Shown in pieces: positions 25,801 through 37,000 of a DNA stretch of 64,000 bases. The stretch is from CAZHNW01 sp942491575 (GTDB lineage: Bacteria > Spirochaetota > UBA4802 > UBA5550), in contig CALOBT010000031.1 in assembly GCA_942491575.1 (NCBI GenBank), positions 682,001 to 746,000 of the forward strand, in the 5' to 3' direction. The position numbers and the translations under genes are program-made. Within the stretch, counting starts at the first letter, position 1, and the number at the start of each line of letters is the position of its first letter. The notes beneath the pieces are model-generated. The model saw only the letters and a program-made list of their open reading frames with translations. It had not been told where the DNA came from and ran no database searches.

Positions 25801-26033
25801 TGCCCTCATCCCCCAGCAGCCGCTCTATGCCATCAATGTCTCCGCGGCACTAGTCCATCCATGGACAGCGCCTTCTTCCGTTAGTTTAGGTTGGAATGGG
25901 AGAAGGGGGGTAAGTGGTTTTAATGCACGAAGGTTTTGGTAGAAATAGGATCTTACCCTCTCCCTGATTAAGTTTTTTGAAAAATGCCTGAATAATTTTA
26001 TGGGAGAGGGTCGGCGCTAGGGGGGTGAGGGCA
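25801..26033. repeat. MITE-like element with terminal inverted repeats
   Basis: It starts TGCCCTCATCCCCCAGC and ends GCTAGGGGGGTGAGGGCA, which are inverted copies with one base change and one gap. Inside, ACCCTCTCCC (25955-25964) is mirrored by GGGAGAGGGT (26002-26011). It has no coding capacity. The nested layout resembles the CCCTCACCC-type intergenic miniature elements found in many environmental bacteria. It directly abuts the end of the DUF559 pseudogene. Confidence 0.6.
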
Positions 26034-26303
26034 CTAACGATAAAATTGACTCCGTGTCCTCAGAGTCTCTGTTCTATGCTGTTTTTTTCTTTTAGAATTT
26101 CTAAAAGAAAAAAATTAAATTGTAAGACCTAAATTTTATACACCCCCTCCCGTCCTCCCCCATCAAGGGGGAGGTGATATATGGAAAAAATTCTATTTTA
26201 CTCATTAAATTATTTAATCAGTTCTCAATACCATTCGTAACCTCTTCAGGGAGGGGATAATGCTTTCTCATCTCTTCCCTGTAATTTACCAGGAGGTGCG
26301 AAA
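26034..26303. other. Intergenic stretch with two hairpins before the 1517-residue lipoprotein gene
   Basis: No gene is seen. It holds the A/T palindrome at 26082-26114 and a C/G hairpin, CCTCCCCC (26154-26161) with GGGGGAGG (26167-26174). The latter resembles the ends of the neighbouring miniature element and may be another fragment of it. AGGAGGTG at about 26291 is the ribosome site of the next gene. Confidence 0.5.
26082..26114. terminator. 16-bp A/T-tailed perfect palindrome
   Basis: TTTTTTTCTTTTAGAA (26082-26097) and TTCTAAAAGAAAAAAA (26099-26114) are exact complements around one base. The symmetric T and A tails suit a bidirectional terminator or a remnant of a mobile-element end. Confidence 0.45.
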
Positions 26304-29300
26304 ATGAAAAAATTTTTAAAGGGAGGATTACTCCTCTGCGGCCTGCTCCTGCTTGCAGGTTCATTTGTTTCCTGTGTCACAAGGTCATCAGGGAACGGCA
26401 ACGAGGGGCCATCCCTGGTTGCCGGTGACGTCACCGAAGACGAAAAGGATGCCGTCTCGTCTGAAAGAGATGAAGATGTGGAGCTCCACGAAATCTTTGA
26501 AAAAGATCCAGGCTCCGGAACAATGGATTCGATACTGGATTCTGCGGATCTTGCGGGGCATGCCATACACACAGACTATGATGGTGACGGGATTCCCAAT
26601 GATGAAGAGATAATTTCCAATCCCTTCGTCGCTGATTATCCACGTATTGTAACCAGGATATCTGCTCCAATTACCATGGAAATCAGGATCAGTACCGAGC
26701 AGATAACTGAGAATTACACGGAAACACTTAAAGAAAGTGACTTCAATGATACCATCAAAAACAGCATGGAAGACAAGCACTATACCTCTGCCCAGGAAAA
26801 AACCACTCCCTATGTGACAAAGGAGAGCCTTTCCGAAAGCGGTAAACAGGCAAACGCCTACGGTTATTCCGATAAAAATGGATTCAATGTCGGGGGCAGT
26901 TACGGGTATGAAAGTGCCGCCGGGGGCGGCTTTGACCTTTCATTTAATTACGGGCAGACAAATGAACATTCTGAAAACCAGAGTGTAGAGGAGAGTTTCT
27001 CTACAGCCACAATGGCGGAAAAAACAGTTTTTGAGGATGTCGATTATGTTGATAACCTCGACCGAAACGGTATTGAATTTACCAGTGAGTCCGTTCAGAG
27101 AATTTCTACCAATTTCAGAAAGAGTGAAAAGGTGAAGGAAGTTGAAAAGATCGGTCCCAGTGACGGGTATGTCAGGGCCTCTCTCTTCCTGAAAAATATT
27201 ACCATTGATATTCCGGCGCGGATATCCAACGTTATATGCACCCTTTCATTTCGTACACCTGCGGGACAGTTTCTGCCGGTGAAAACCTTTAAGCTTAGAA
27301 ATGATGACTACACTGAATTTGAACAGGAAATATACGGTGGTCAGGAACTTGGCCCCTACACAATTGGTATCGAAAACCTTAATACAAGGGAAGTGATGAA
27401 GGCCATGGCAAATGGCTATGTACCGCAGGTGCACGTCGTCAACTATGATATCCATCGTGTGGAGGATTCCAGCTACAATCCAGGTGTTGATAACCTGAAG
27501 ATTGTTGAGGAACAGGCTAAGGGAAGAACCGCTACAATAAAAATTATCGGCTGTGGCATGAGGGAGATCTATAAGGTTGCAGCCTTTGATTTGGGTGTTT
27601 CCGATGTCCTTACCGGTGAAAAGGTTATTACCCCGGGTATTTCTCTTAAGAAGGCCCTCTTCTTGATTCTGAGGGACAGGGTTGGCAGCGGGGAGCTCTG
27701 GTCATCGGATCAAAACGGTGAAGGGCAAACTGTCCCTGACGGCAACCTGAAATGGAAGGCCGGGGCCCCTGATCCCGGGGAATACATTTTTTCAGACAAT
27801 AAAAAGGGTAATTCGTGGCGGCGTTTTGAAACCTATGTGAAGACTTTTGTGGACCGTTTCAATAACGAGTGTAAAATTGAAACAATAAAACGCATAGACG
27901 GACTCTCCAAGTACAATCCCTTCAGCCCCGAAGATAATCCCTCCTATAATCCAAACGAATTATTAACGAGGGAAGAAGTTTCGAAAATGAAGTTCTGGGT
28001 CATTCTTCACAATGGTCGTTATTTCGAAGGTGATCTAAATGATCCGATATGGGCAGGGGAGCGTTACGAAATTATCTGTATGGATATGCTCGATTTCAAT
28101 GAACATTTTGAAAATTTTGCCTACACCCCATTCCAGTCACATGAACGGGTTTATTTTGATACCCGGTGGAACAGTCTCACCGAAGAGAATGAGGAATTTG
28201 CCCGGGCAGTCCACCTTGGGAAGGTTCTGCCGAAGGAAGTGATAAGTCTCGAGGTAGATCTTCTCCAGTCACGTTCACTCTTTGACCCCGGTGAATACAA
28301 GAAAGGATTTGGAGCCGGGGAGGAAATAGATAATACAAGTTATTTTTATAACTTTGCCTATACATTTGAGCCTGAAGAGAAAGATGTGAATGGTATCCCT
28401 GAGTATTTCAGCCACAGTGCGGAAGGAGGGATCAACTGTATCCGTGTCGCCATCGATGAATCTAAATATGCTCAGAAGTACAGGATCGTCTTTTATGAAG
28501 AGGGTAAAAAAATTGTTGCTTCCCGATCTGTTGAAGTGACTAAGGAAGTCCTTGAAGCGAATGACAATATCGTTTTCATCGATTCAAATAATGATCCCTT
28601 TGGGGGGCTTGCGGGAAACAACAGCGGCCTGGAGTATCGCGTGGAGGTTACAGCCTTGGGTACCTGCGATGGCCAACCAGTGGAGACTAAAAGTAATCAG
28701 GTTGCCATTGCCTTTGTGACAGATGCTGCCGGAATTCCCGGGGGATTTGATTTTATTGCGAAGGGGGCCGGTAATGTTATAAATCTCTCTATTTCTGATT
28801 CAGCTGATGCTGAATATTTTGTTATTAAATGCAGGGGGCCTTATAACTATACAGCCGAAGGCCAGGATGTCCCTGAAAAGGAGAAGATTGGATACAAAGG
28901 TTTTAACAGTATTAAAATTTTAAATCCTGACAGGATTCTACTTGAAGAAAATTCATTCAAGGAAGGGCTCTACAGCCTGCAGGTTTTTGCCAGAAATAAA
29001 TACTGCGCGAATGACAGTGTAGGCGCTTCCAGTAAGACGATATGGATAAAGGTCGCCTATGACAGGTACGGCAGCCAGCGCCGTTTTGCACCGAAAATCT
29101 TAAAAGAACTATCGGATCTCTCTGCAATCGATCTTGAGGTCAACTTCAATGACGGCAACGGATGGTTTAAACTCCAGACTGTAAATCCATTTGCCGAAGG
29201 AGGGGCAGGAGGGTATGATACGGCAAAAACCATAGACTGTTTCTTTTCCAGTTACATGGTTCAGGATAAACAAAAGTTTTTTATTAGATTTTATCCCCCA

Positions 29301-30857
29301 AATGGGGAACTTGACGGTATGCCCAATGTATTCTCCGGTGGGCGGGAAGTTACGGATGTATACATCAGGACTGTTGCAGACAGGAAGTATCGTGATACCT
29401 TCTGGATGCGTCCGGAAATGACCGGCGAGACCATTAATTCATATTCTTCATTCAATGATGCGGAAAGATATCTTTCCCTTGATATTTTTTTTGGCGGGAC
29501 TTCCGGGTATGAAAACGTAATCGATTACTGGTTCGGACTTGATGCAACGGATGCGACTTCCTTCGAAAATACGGTAACGGAATTCTATTCTGATGGAAAT
29601 GTCTCTACCGGAAATCTTGATGATTATTTTTTCTCTCCTGTGAGGCAGCATGTATATGCAGTAAGGGGTCTTGTTTCTGATGAGGTCAAAATTATTCAGG
29701 GGTACCGTCCCGGGAGACCCGCTTTGATCACGACACCTCCTTTCCCTCAATTCCATCAGGTTCCGGATAGTTACAGTTATGATTATATTGATATCAATAA
29801 TGTCTATTCCGCATATGCAACGAGTTATGAGATATATTATATCGAGGGTTCAATCGACTACAAGACTCTGCAGAGAGATGCAGGTGCTGATGAAACAGGT
29901 GCAAAGTGGGTGGATGATTATGACTGGATGGATACTCCTTCGATTCCCGCATCAAAGAATTCCTTAACTCTGCATGGCTTGCAGGCAGATACAAGTTATA
30001 CAGTCTGCGCCGCTGCAAGGAATAAATACGGTCTCAGTGTGCCGGAATGTACTGTTGTATCCATTCCCGGGATACCTGCGGAGATGGCGGGAAGGCCGGA
30101 GATCGGTGAACCCGGAGATGAAGATGACGCGAGTCATATTGAAGTCTCAACGGGAAATATTCTGATCGCCGATATTACCGCGGAAAATGCAGTATACTTT
30201 AAGGCCTACTGGAAAATTGCCAGTGCCCCCGGGGACGATGTCGCCTCTTCCCCATGGCAGGAAGTTACGGTAAACGGAACAGCCCTTGAGTTTGTCGTAC
30301 CGGAAAGTATCTGGAGTGATATAACTGTAAGAATCTATTCCGTCAACAGTGAAAATTTACCGGGACCGGCGTACTGGGAGAAGAACATAAAACCGGTGGT
30401 TCCCGATGTACTCAAGAATTTTACTCTTGCCTGGGATACTCCGGAAAAATTTCATAATTCATCTGGTGTCGATTTTTACCTCGCGGAAATGAAGACGGAT
30501 AATTTCGACTTGTCTAATGTGCCTTTGAATACTGACTGCAAGGTGGAGGTCGAATGGAGAATACTCGAAGGAGTAGTTCCTGAAAGCAATCAGGGAGTGC
30601 CATTGTATGTAAAGACCAGCGGATCATTATCATTTGATGACCTGGGTGAGCTTGTGGGGGGATTTAGCTTCGGTGAAAATAATTGTACGAACGGCGCTTT
30701 TCGAACGGACCGGTTCGTGTTAAGTGCCTGGATTAACGGCGCCATGTTCAGGCAATATTTAAAGAATGTGAAGATTCAGATCAACATTAGTATATCCGGA
30801 GACATTACACAGAGTAAGACGGTTATATTTACTCTGCCGAACCTTGATGTATATTAA
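26304..30857 (+). CDS. Very large lipoprotein with calcium-binding motif, possible toxin-partner surface protein
   Basis: 1517 residues. The signal peptide ends at SFVSC (Cys24), a relaxed lipobox. An acidic segment follows (about 35-75). DYDGDGIPNDEEI near 91-103 is a thrombospondin-3/EF-type calcium loop, followed by NPFVADYPRI and ITMEIRIS. This order resembles the calcium-binding start of clostridial binary-toxin/anthrax-PA-type proteins, and the Gly/Ser-rich amphipathic part (about 185-235, GFNVGGSYGYES) could be a membrane-inserting hairpin; both are inference. The rest looks beta-rich, with fibronectin-III-like strands after 1150. GGAGGTG precedes the ATG. From memory, Leptospira has comparable huge lipoproteins next to SpvB/RHS genes; I could not check. 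The SpvB/RHS gene follows 143 bp later. Confidence 0.7.
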   Translation: MKKFLKGGLLLCGLLLLAGSFVSCVTRSSGNGNEGPSLVAGDVTEDEKDAVSSERDEDVELHEIFEKDPGSGTMDSILDSADLAGHAIHTDYDGDGIPNDEEIISNPFVADYPRIVTRISAPITMEIRISTEQITENYTETLKESDFNDTIKNSMEDKHYTSAQEKTTPYVTKESLSESGKQANAYGYSDKNGFNVGGSYGYESAAGGGFDLSFNYGQTNEHSENQSVEESFSTATMAEKTVFEDVDYVDNLDRNGIEFTSESVQRISTNFRKSEKVKEVEKIGPSDGYVRASLFLKNITIDIPARISNVICTLSFRTPAGQFLPVKTFKLRNDDYTEFEQEIYGGQELGPYTIGIENLNTREVMKAMANGYVPQVHVVNYDIHRVEDSSYNPGVDNLKIVEEQAKGRTATIKIIGCGMREIYKVAAFDLGVSDVLTGEKVITPGISLKKALFLILRDRVGSGELWSSDQNGEGQTVPDGNLKWKAGAPDPGEYIFSDNKKGNSWRRFETYVKTFVDRFNNECKIETIKRIDGLSKYNPFSPEDNPSYNPNELLTREEVSKMKFWVILHNGRYFEGDLNDPIWAGERYEIICMDMLDFNEHFENFAYTPFQSHERVYFDTRWNSLTEENEEFARAVHLGKVLPKEVISLEVDLLQSRSLFDPGEYKKGFGAGEEIDNTSYFYNFAYTFEPEEKDVNGIPEYFSHSAEGGINCIRVAIDESKYAQKYRIVFYEEGKKIVASRSVEVTKEVLEANDNIVFIDSNNDPFGGLAGNNSGLEYRVEVTALGTCDGQPVETKSNQVAIAFVTDAAGIPGGFDFIAKGAGNVINLSISDSADAEYFVIKCRGPYNYTAEGQDVPEKEKIGYKGFNSIKILNPDRILLEENSFKEGLYSLQVFARNKYCANDSVGASSKTIWIKVAYDRYGSQRRFAPKILKELSDLSAIDLEVNFNDGNGWFKLQTVNPFAEGGAGGYDTAKTIDCFFSSYMVQDKQKFFIRFYPPNGELDGMPNVFSGGREVTDVYIRTVADRKYRDTFWMRPEMTGETINSYSSFNDAERYLSLDIFFGGTSGYENVIDYWFGLDATDATSFENTVTEFYSDGNVSTGNLDDYFFSPVRQHVYAVRGLVSDEVKIIQGYRPGRPALITTPPFPQFHQVPDSYSYDYIDINNVYSAYATSYEIYYIEGSIDYKTLQRDAGADETGAKWVDDYDWMDTPSIPASKNSLTLHGLQADTSYTVCAAARNKYGLSVPECTVVSIPGIPAEMAGRPEIGEPGDEDDASHIEVSTGNILIADITAENAVYFKAYWKIASAPGDDVASSPWQEVTVNGTALEFVVPESIWSDITVRIYSVNSENLPGPAYWEKNIKPVVPDVLKNFTLAWDTPEKFHNSSGVDFYLAEMKTDNFDLSNVPLNTDCKVEVEWRILEGVVPESNQGVPLYVKTSGSLSFDDLGELVGGFSFGENNCTNGAFRTDRFVLSAWINGAMFRQYLKNVKIQINISISGDITQSKTVIFTLPNLDVY

Positions 30858-30876
30858 ATAATTTACAGATCATGTA

Positions 30877-30929
30877 AAGCGCTTGCTCCAATTGTTGCAT
30901 TCTATCGAGGAGTAAGCGCTTGTTTTTTT
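30877..30929 (+). terminator. Rho-independent terminator between the two large lipoprotein genes
   Basis: AAGCGCTTGCTCC (30877-30889) and GGAGTAAGCGCTT (30909-30921) pair with one mismatch and are followed by a T-run. It may attenuate rather than abolish read-through into the RHS gene. Confidence 0.75.
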
Positions 30930-31000
30930 ATTGGTTTCTGCAAAAAGTTTTTAATTAATCCCTTCCAGATTCGTTTCCTCTTCAGAAGGGGGAATGGCGC

Positions 31001-34000
31001 ATGATAAAAACAAAGAAAACTGTCCTTATAAAAGTTTCACTGATAATTAGGGTGTTCATCTGTTTTGCTGTAATTTTTTTTACAGGGTGCGGAGAGAAGT
31101 CAAACTTTTCTTCTCCCCATGAAGTGCCTCCATCATCATGCGCTCCCTCCGGTACAGATGCCTTCTCATCCTCCACAAACCGTTCCGACAAGGAAGGGGA
31201 GACCGCACCGAAACTGGATCCACTCTCCGGTGCCGGGTATATAAAGCCTCCGCAGATAAATAACTATGGAACTGTTAACCTGTCGTACCCGGTTGACGTT
31301 CCACAGGGACGTGCAGGAATTCAGCCCTCTGTGGGCCTCAGTTATTCCTCTTCAGGGGGTGACGGCCTTGTGGGGATCGGCTGGTCCATGGGTACGGGCC
31401 TCGGGGTAATTTCCCGGACAACACGGCACGGACAGCTATACTATGATCACCGAGACACCTTCACCTTCAACGGCAAGCGCCTTGTAAAAGTTGAAGGCCC
31501 CGCAAACAGCGAAGAGGGAACATACCGTCTTGAAATAGAATCGGGCTTCTCCAAACTGGTTCTATCCGATACGGACAGCGGCGGTATCTGGAGAGTATAT
31601 GATAAAGCTGGTACAGTAACAACCTTCGGTGAGAATAAATCGAGCCGTATCTACAGATCAGAAGATGATTCTAAGACCTACATCTGGAACTATTCCCGCT
31701 CCGTAGACCTGAACGGCAACTACATGTATGCCGTCTATGACACTTCAGATTACGAAGATAATCACATTCTTTATTTGCAGGAGATTCGCTATACCGGTAA
31801 TATCCGTACAGGCCATACCGCAAAGCAGTGGGTGAAATTTATCTATAAAAAGCGTGATGACGCCTACGTTTCAAAGGCCCCGGGATTTGTCATGAAGATG
31901 GACCGGATGCTTGACCGCATCGATCTCGGTTGGGATTCAGGAAGTCTATTCACTTCAGACTCCCTTTGGCAGTATGAGATGGTATATAAAACTTCCCCCG
32001 ATTCTCATCGTCCCTATCTTGTTACAGTTAATTCAAGCCGCAACACGACGCAGCCTAAATTTAACTACAGGAATCTCAGCACGGATGACCGCTCCCTAAT
32101 CTGGGAGAAAATTTACAATCCCCGGTATAATGATACTGAAGTAAATCCTGATGCGACGAAATACTTCGAGGGTGACTTCAACGGTGACGGTATTTCTGAC
32201 ATGGTCTTCTTCAATCCCGTATCCGGTGACTGGAGCGCCGCCCAGGGTCGCAAGACCGGGGGCTATACCTATCCGACATACGGTAACCGGTTCCAGGGAT
32301 ATGATTCTGAGAAGAAGATCAAGTTCTTCAAGGGAAATGTTACCGGCGACTATAACGGCGACGGGCGAAGTGATATTGCAATGTTCCTTCCTGAAACTAA
32401 AGAATTCATCGTGGCGCAGCACAACGGTAAAATATTTGAATTCGTCCATTACGGCACGCTGGCGATAGATGATCTCGATATATTTAAGTGCGAGTGGTTC
32501 CCCGGTGACTATGACGGCAACGGACTTTCTGACGCGGTACTCTTCAATGAGCCCACCGGCGAATGGGTCCTCATGCGCAACATGGGGCAGTCCTTTGAGT
32601 TTACCAAGTTCGCCAAAAACTTTAAAAATTTATTTCGGGATGACTTCAATCCGAATATGTATCTCAACAGTGAATCAACCTTTGATGAGTCCGAATATGG
32701 TAAGGACCGCGGTAAGGTGCATTTTCTCTCCGGTGATTATAACGGCGATGGGCGCACGGACATCACGGTATATGATTCACGTTCCGGGAAATGGTTCGTC
32801 GGGGCCAATTACCGAAAAGAGGGATCGGTTCCCTTTGAGCTGAAGTGGACACAGTACGCCCGGTTTACGGCTCCGCAGCAGGCCCTTTTTGGAAATGACC
32901 GCTTTTCCGGAGACTTTAACGGTGACGGCTACTCCGACTTCCTTTTATTTGACCGTGCCGATGGGCAGTGGTGGCTCGGTGAGACCCAGAATGATACAAT
33001 CAATTTTAGAAAATTCTCCGAAGCACCAAAGTTTAAGGATATCACCCGTTGGCTCCAGGGGGACTTCAATGGTGACGGCCGCACCGATATCGGTTTCTAT
33101 TCAAAGACAGATAACTGCTTCTGGATCGGTGAGGCGAAGCCCGACGGTTTTACCTACAAGATATATAATGACCTGAATAAAGCCGCCAATGCCCCGGATA
33201 TGAATCGGGTGATGCGGACTCCACTGCCCGCAGATGAAGTAAAATTGGCTGACACAGAAAAGATCGTGGCTGCCAACGGTAAGACCTATAGTTTCAGCAC
33301 CAGGTATGATGCCAATGTCCGTTCTGAAAAGGGTGAAACTGTTTTCGCCGGTAATTTCTCCGGCAGCGGCCCAGAGCTTCTTGTATATAGAAAGAATTCC
33401 ATCTACAAGCGAAGCAGCAACGAATCACTTGATGCGGGATATTACACAGCGCTTCCCGGTGCTGATCGCACCGATGCAGTGAGTGATAAATCCCTCACTG
33501 ATGTCACCGGGGAGGGGATCACACTTCTCGGCAACGGTAGTCCCGTAGTCTATAATTCTGATGGTCATGAAGGGCTCCTCTATTATCAGAAATCCGGTGA
33601 TGATCATGAAGTAACACTACTGAAAAAAGAGAACGGCTCCTGGAAGGAAAACAATGTTGCCCTCTTTACTGAAAACGAAAGTTCCGGATTTGACATCAAG
33701 AAGAGCCTCTACTTCTATGATTTTATCGACAGTGACACAGATAAATCCTTTTTTCTCTTTAAATCCGGTGATACCCTCGGTGATGCCAGATTTCTCATTA
33801 ACGGTGATGCAGATTCAGCGATTCCCCTTGAACGGGACCTTTCCGATTCTTCCTTTACCGATGAAGATCTGAATAATTTTCTAAAAAGTTATCCATCATC
33901 ACGAACTTCAAAGTTCGTATTCGGGGGGAAGTTTAACGGATCTGATTTCCTGTTACTTCTCATTGATACATCAACTTCCACACAGAAGTGGTACCTGGGA

Positions 34001-37000
34001 ACCTTTGACGGATCAAAGATATCCTTCAGGAAGGTAACCCCGGCGGAGGATTTTACCGGTTCAGGATATACCGGTCAGTACCGTGCATACAATGACGGCC
34101 CCAATAACGGTTCGCTTCTTTATGAAACCAGAAGCAATGGTGTGAGTCAGTTCAGGCGTATTTCCCTCGACACTGACAACTACGAGGCGGGAAGTTCTGA
34201 CATGGTTGCCCTTTCAAGCGGGGAGTCATTCACGGGCAGCTATGATCACAACGGGTATCCGGTAATCAAAACCGGTACCGGCTACAAGTTACTCAATCTT
34301 GCCAACTTTCAACTTGTACCTTGTACCTTTCTCCCCGATAACGCAATTGCAGCATACCAGGCAAAAACAGCGAAACGCTCCGACCTCATGGACGCCCACT
34401 ATCCTTTCCGCTGGATTCAGGGTGATTATAATGGTGACGGAAAAACAGACATCGGTATCTTTCACCTGAAAGAACAGAACTGGTACTTCGCCAACTCACA
34501 GGGGACCATTCCTGATATGGTATACCAGGTTGAGAATGGCATCGGTGGTAAATATACCTTCGAGTTCAGTCACTCTTCACGCTTTGACAATACGGGAGAG
34601 GATGACATTCCCGATCTTCCAATGAACTACAAGGTCTGTACAAGGCTGACAGTGGAAGACGGCCGCGGCGATGAAATCTCCACCAAATATGAATACAGCA
34701 ACGGGTACGCCTTCTCCGCCTTCATTAACGGCTACAAGGAGACGGATTACTTCGGCTTCGGTACCTTCAAGACCATTGACTCCTATGGTGGGAAGTCCGT
34801 CAGTACCTACAATAATGTCCCCTACGATGATTTCAGAAAGAACCGTTCCCTTGCGGGAGCCGTAAAGGAGACTGTTGTTTTCGGTTCAGATCATCGGGAA
34901 TATTCACGGGCGGAGTATGAATATAAGTTACATGAAATCAGCCCCCCAGACCCCCCGGAGGGGGGCTCGAAGAGCTTCCTTGTGGAGCCGGTGGAGGTTC
35001 GTGAATATAAGAATAAGATATTATTCCAGACTAAGAACTCAAATATCGTCCTCACCCCCGGAAAGTATGAAATGGTGAGCAAAACCGAATCGGTGACTGA
35101 TCATTACAAGGATGAAGTTCATTCACCCGTGACGGTTTCTTCGTATCAGGAATTTGATAACATCGAAGAGACCAATGAGATGCGCCTGAAAGTTGAGCGG
35201 GATTTAACAGGGAGCAGTCACGAGGTGACTTCCAGTTACCTCTACGATGACCGGGGGAATGTGACCCGTGAAGAGAAGGCCTACACCGGCACGGGGCTCA
35301 CCAGCGCGGCACCGCAGGTTATGGAATATGAGTATGACAGTTACGGTAACCGTACCGTATCAAGAAACCTCAGTGGGTCTCCTGCGAGGGAGACTTTAAC
35401 TTCCTTCGATGAGCCTTTGCACCAGTTTGCCGTGACACAGACCGTGATTGGTGATTCGAGAAATTACCTGACGAAGTTCACCATAAATTATGGCATTGCC
35501 TTCGGGGGCGTTGAAAAGAAGGAAGACGAGAACGGTAACAGCACCTATTACACCTTTGATGATTACGGCCGCCTCGAAAAGCAGGAGACGGATGCCGACA
35601 GCAGTAGGGACACAATAGCAACCTATAACTATAGCAGGTCTTTCCCACTGCGGGGCACAGTGGAGCAGCATACCGGTACAGATGATGCCCACACCGTGAC
35701 AAGTGTATACGCAGACGGTATGGGGCGCAGCATTCATTCAGTGCGGGCTGAGAAGCTGGATGGTTCCATCATGAAGGTGACAAAGACGGGTCTGTTGAAA
35801 TATGACAGCATCGGGCGCCTCATCAGTAAGAGTCAGACTCACTGGGGCACCGAGAACGATCTATATAATTTTATCCCCAATACTACTGTCAAGTATCCCA
35901 CACTGACACAATACGACGCTGCGGGGCGTGTACTGAAGGTCACCTCCCCGAAGAATAATTCATCTGAGGCGGAGACCTCTGTTACCAATATTTATACCTA
36001 CGATAATCCATGGGTGACTACCGGCACTCATTCCATCGGGCGTTCCAAGACTACGGTGAGCAACAGCCGGGGCCAGGTGCTTTATGTGACGGATAGCGGG
36101 ACCGGTGATGGTTCGACTCCGCTCACCAACCGGTCCCTGAGCGGAGCCGAAGGCACAGTGACGGCCAAAATGGGCTTCGCCTATGATATCGCGGGGAACC
36201 GTGTAAAGAAGATGGATCTGAATTCCACAACCATGTCTCTGGAAGTAGAAAGTGACAAGTTTCAGGTTGGCAGGAAGGATACATCGGGGCACAATAAAGC
36301 CTACTGGCGCTACGATGGTTTCGGCAGGGTTGTTGAATCGAGCGATCCTGATCTGGGCTATACGAAAGTTGAATACGACGACTTCGGGGCTGTCAAAAAC
36401 CAGACTGATGCCCTGGGGAGAATAACTTCCTTCACCTATGATCGCCTTGGACGTGTCACCGTGAAGACCCTGCCGGCAAGTGCGGGACAGGTAACTTATC
36501 ATTACGATGAAGAACCGGGCTGTGAAAATGCAGTCAGTCGTCTGGTGAAGGTTGTCGATCCCGCCCAGACAAAGATTATGAGCTACGACAGGCTCGGCCG
36601 CGTGAAGAGAGAAACACGCAAGCTGAATGTCTCCGGCGTCGCTGATGATACCTTTATCACGGACTTCACCTTCGATATGCAGGGACGCAAGAAGACCATC
36701 ACCTATCCTGAAGACCCCACGTCGGGGCGCAGAATCAGCGTGACACACACCTACGGTTTCATGGGAGTCACCTCCCTGAAATCAGGTAATGACGTGTCGA
36801 AGGACATCGTGAAGGCCATTGAGTACAATGAATTCGGACAGATGACACGCATCCTTCGGGGTAACGATACCAATACGGTCTACACCTATGACATCCGTGG
36901 CCGCCTCACGAACCTGCGCACCGTAGCCGCTTCAAGCGGTAAGGAACTGCAGAATGTTACTTATGATTTCCGCATCGACAACAGTGTCGCCGCCCGTGAG

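Noticed and set aside
32165..33110. Regularly repeated GD(F/Y)NGDG-coding DNA considered as a CRISPR-like or tandem repeat
   Set aside because: The repetition is at protein level (FG-GAP/VCBS-like calcium repeats) with irregular spacing and varied DNA; it is part of the toxin shell.
35960..36748. 262-residue open frame on the minus strand
   Set aside because: Lies inside the RHS repeat region on the opposite strand, with no ribosome site or domain.
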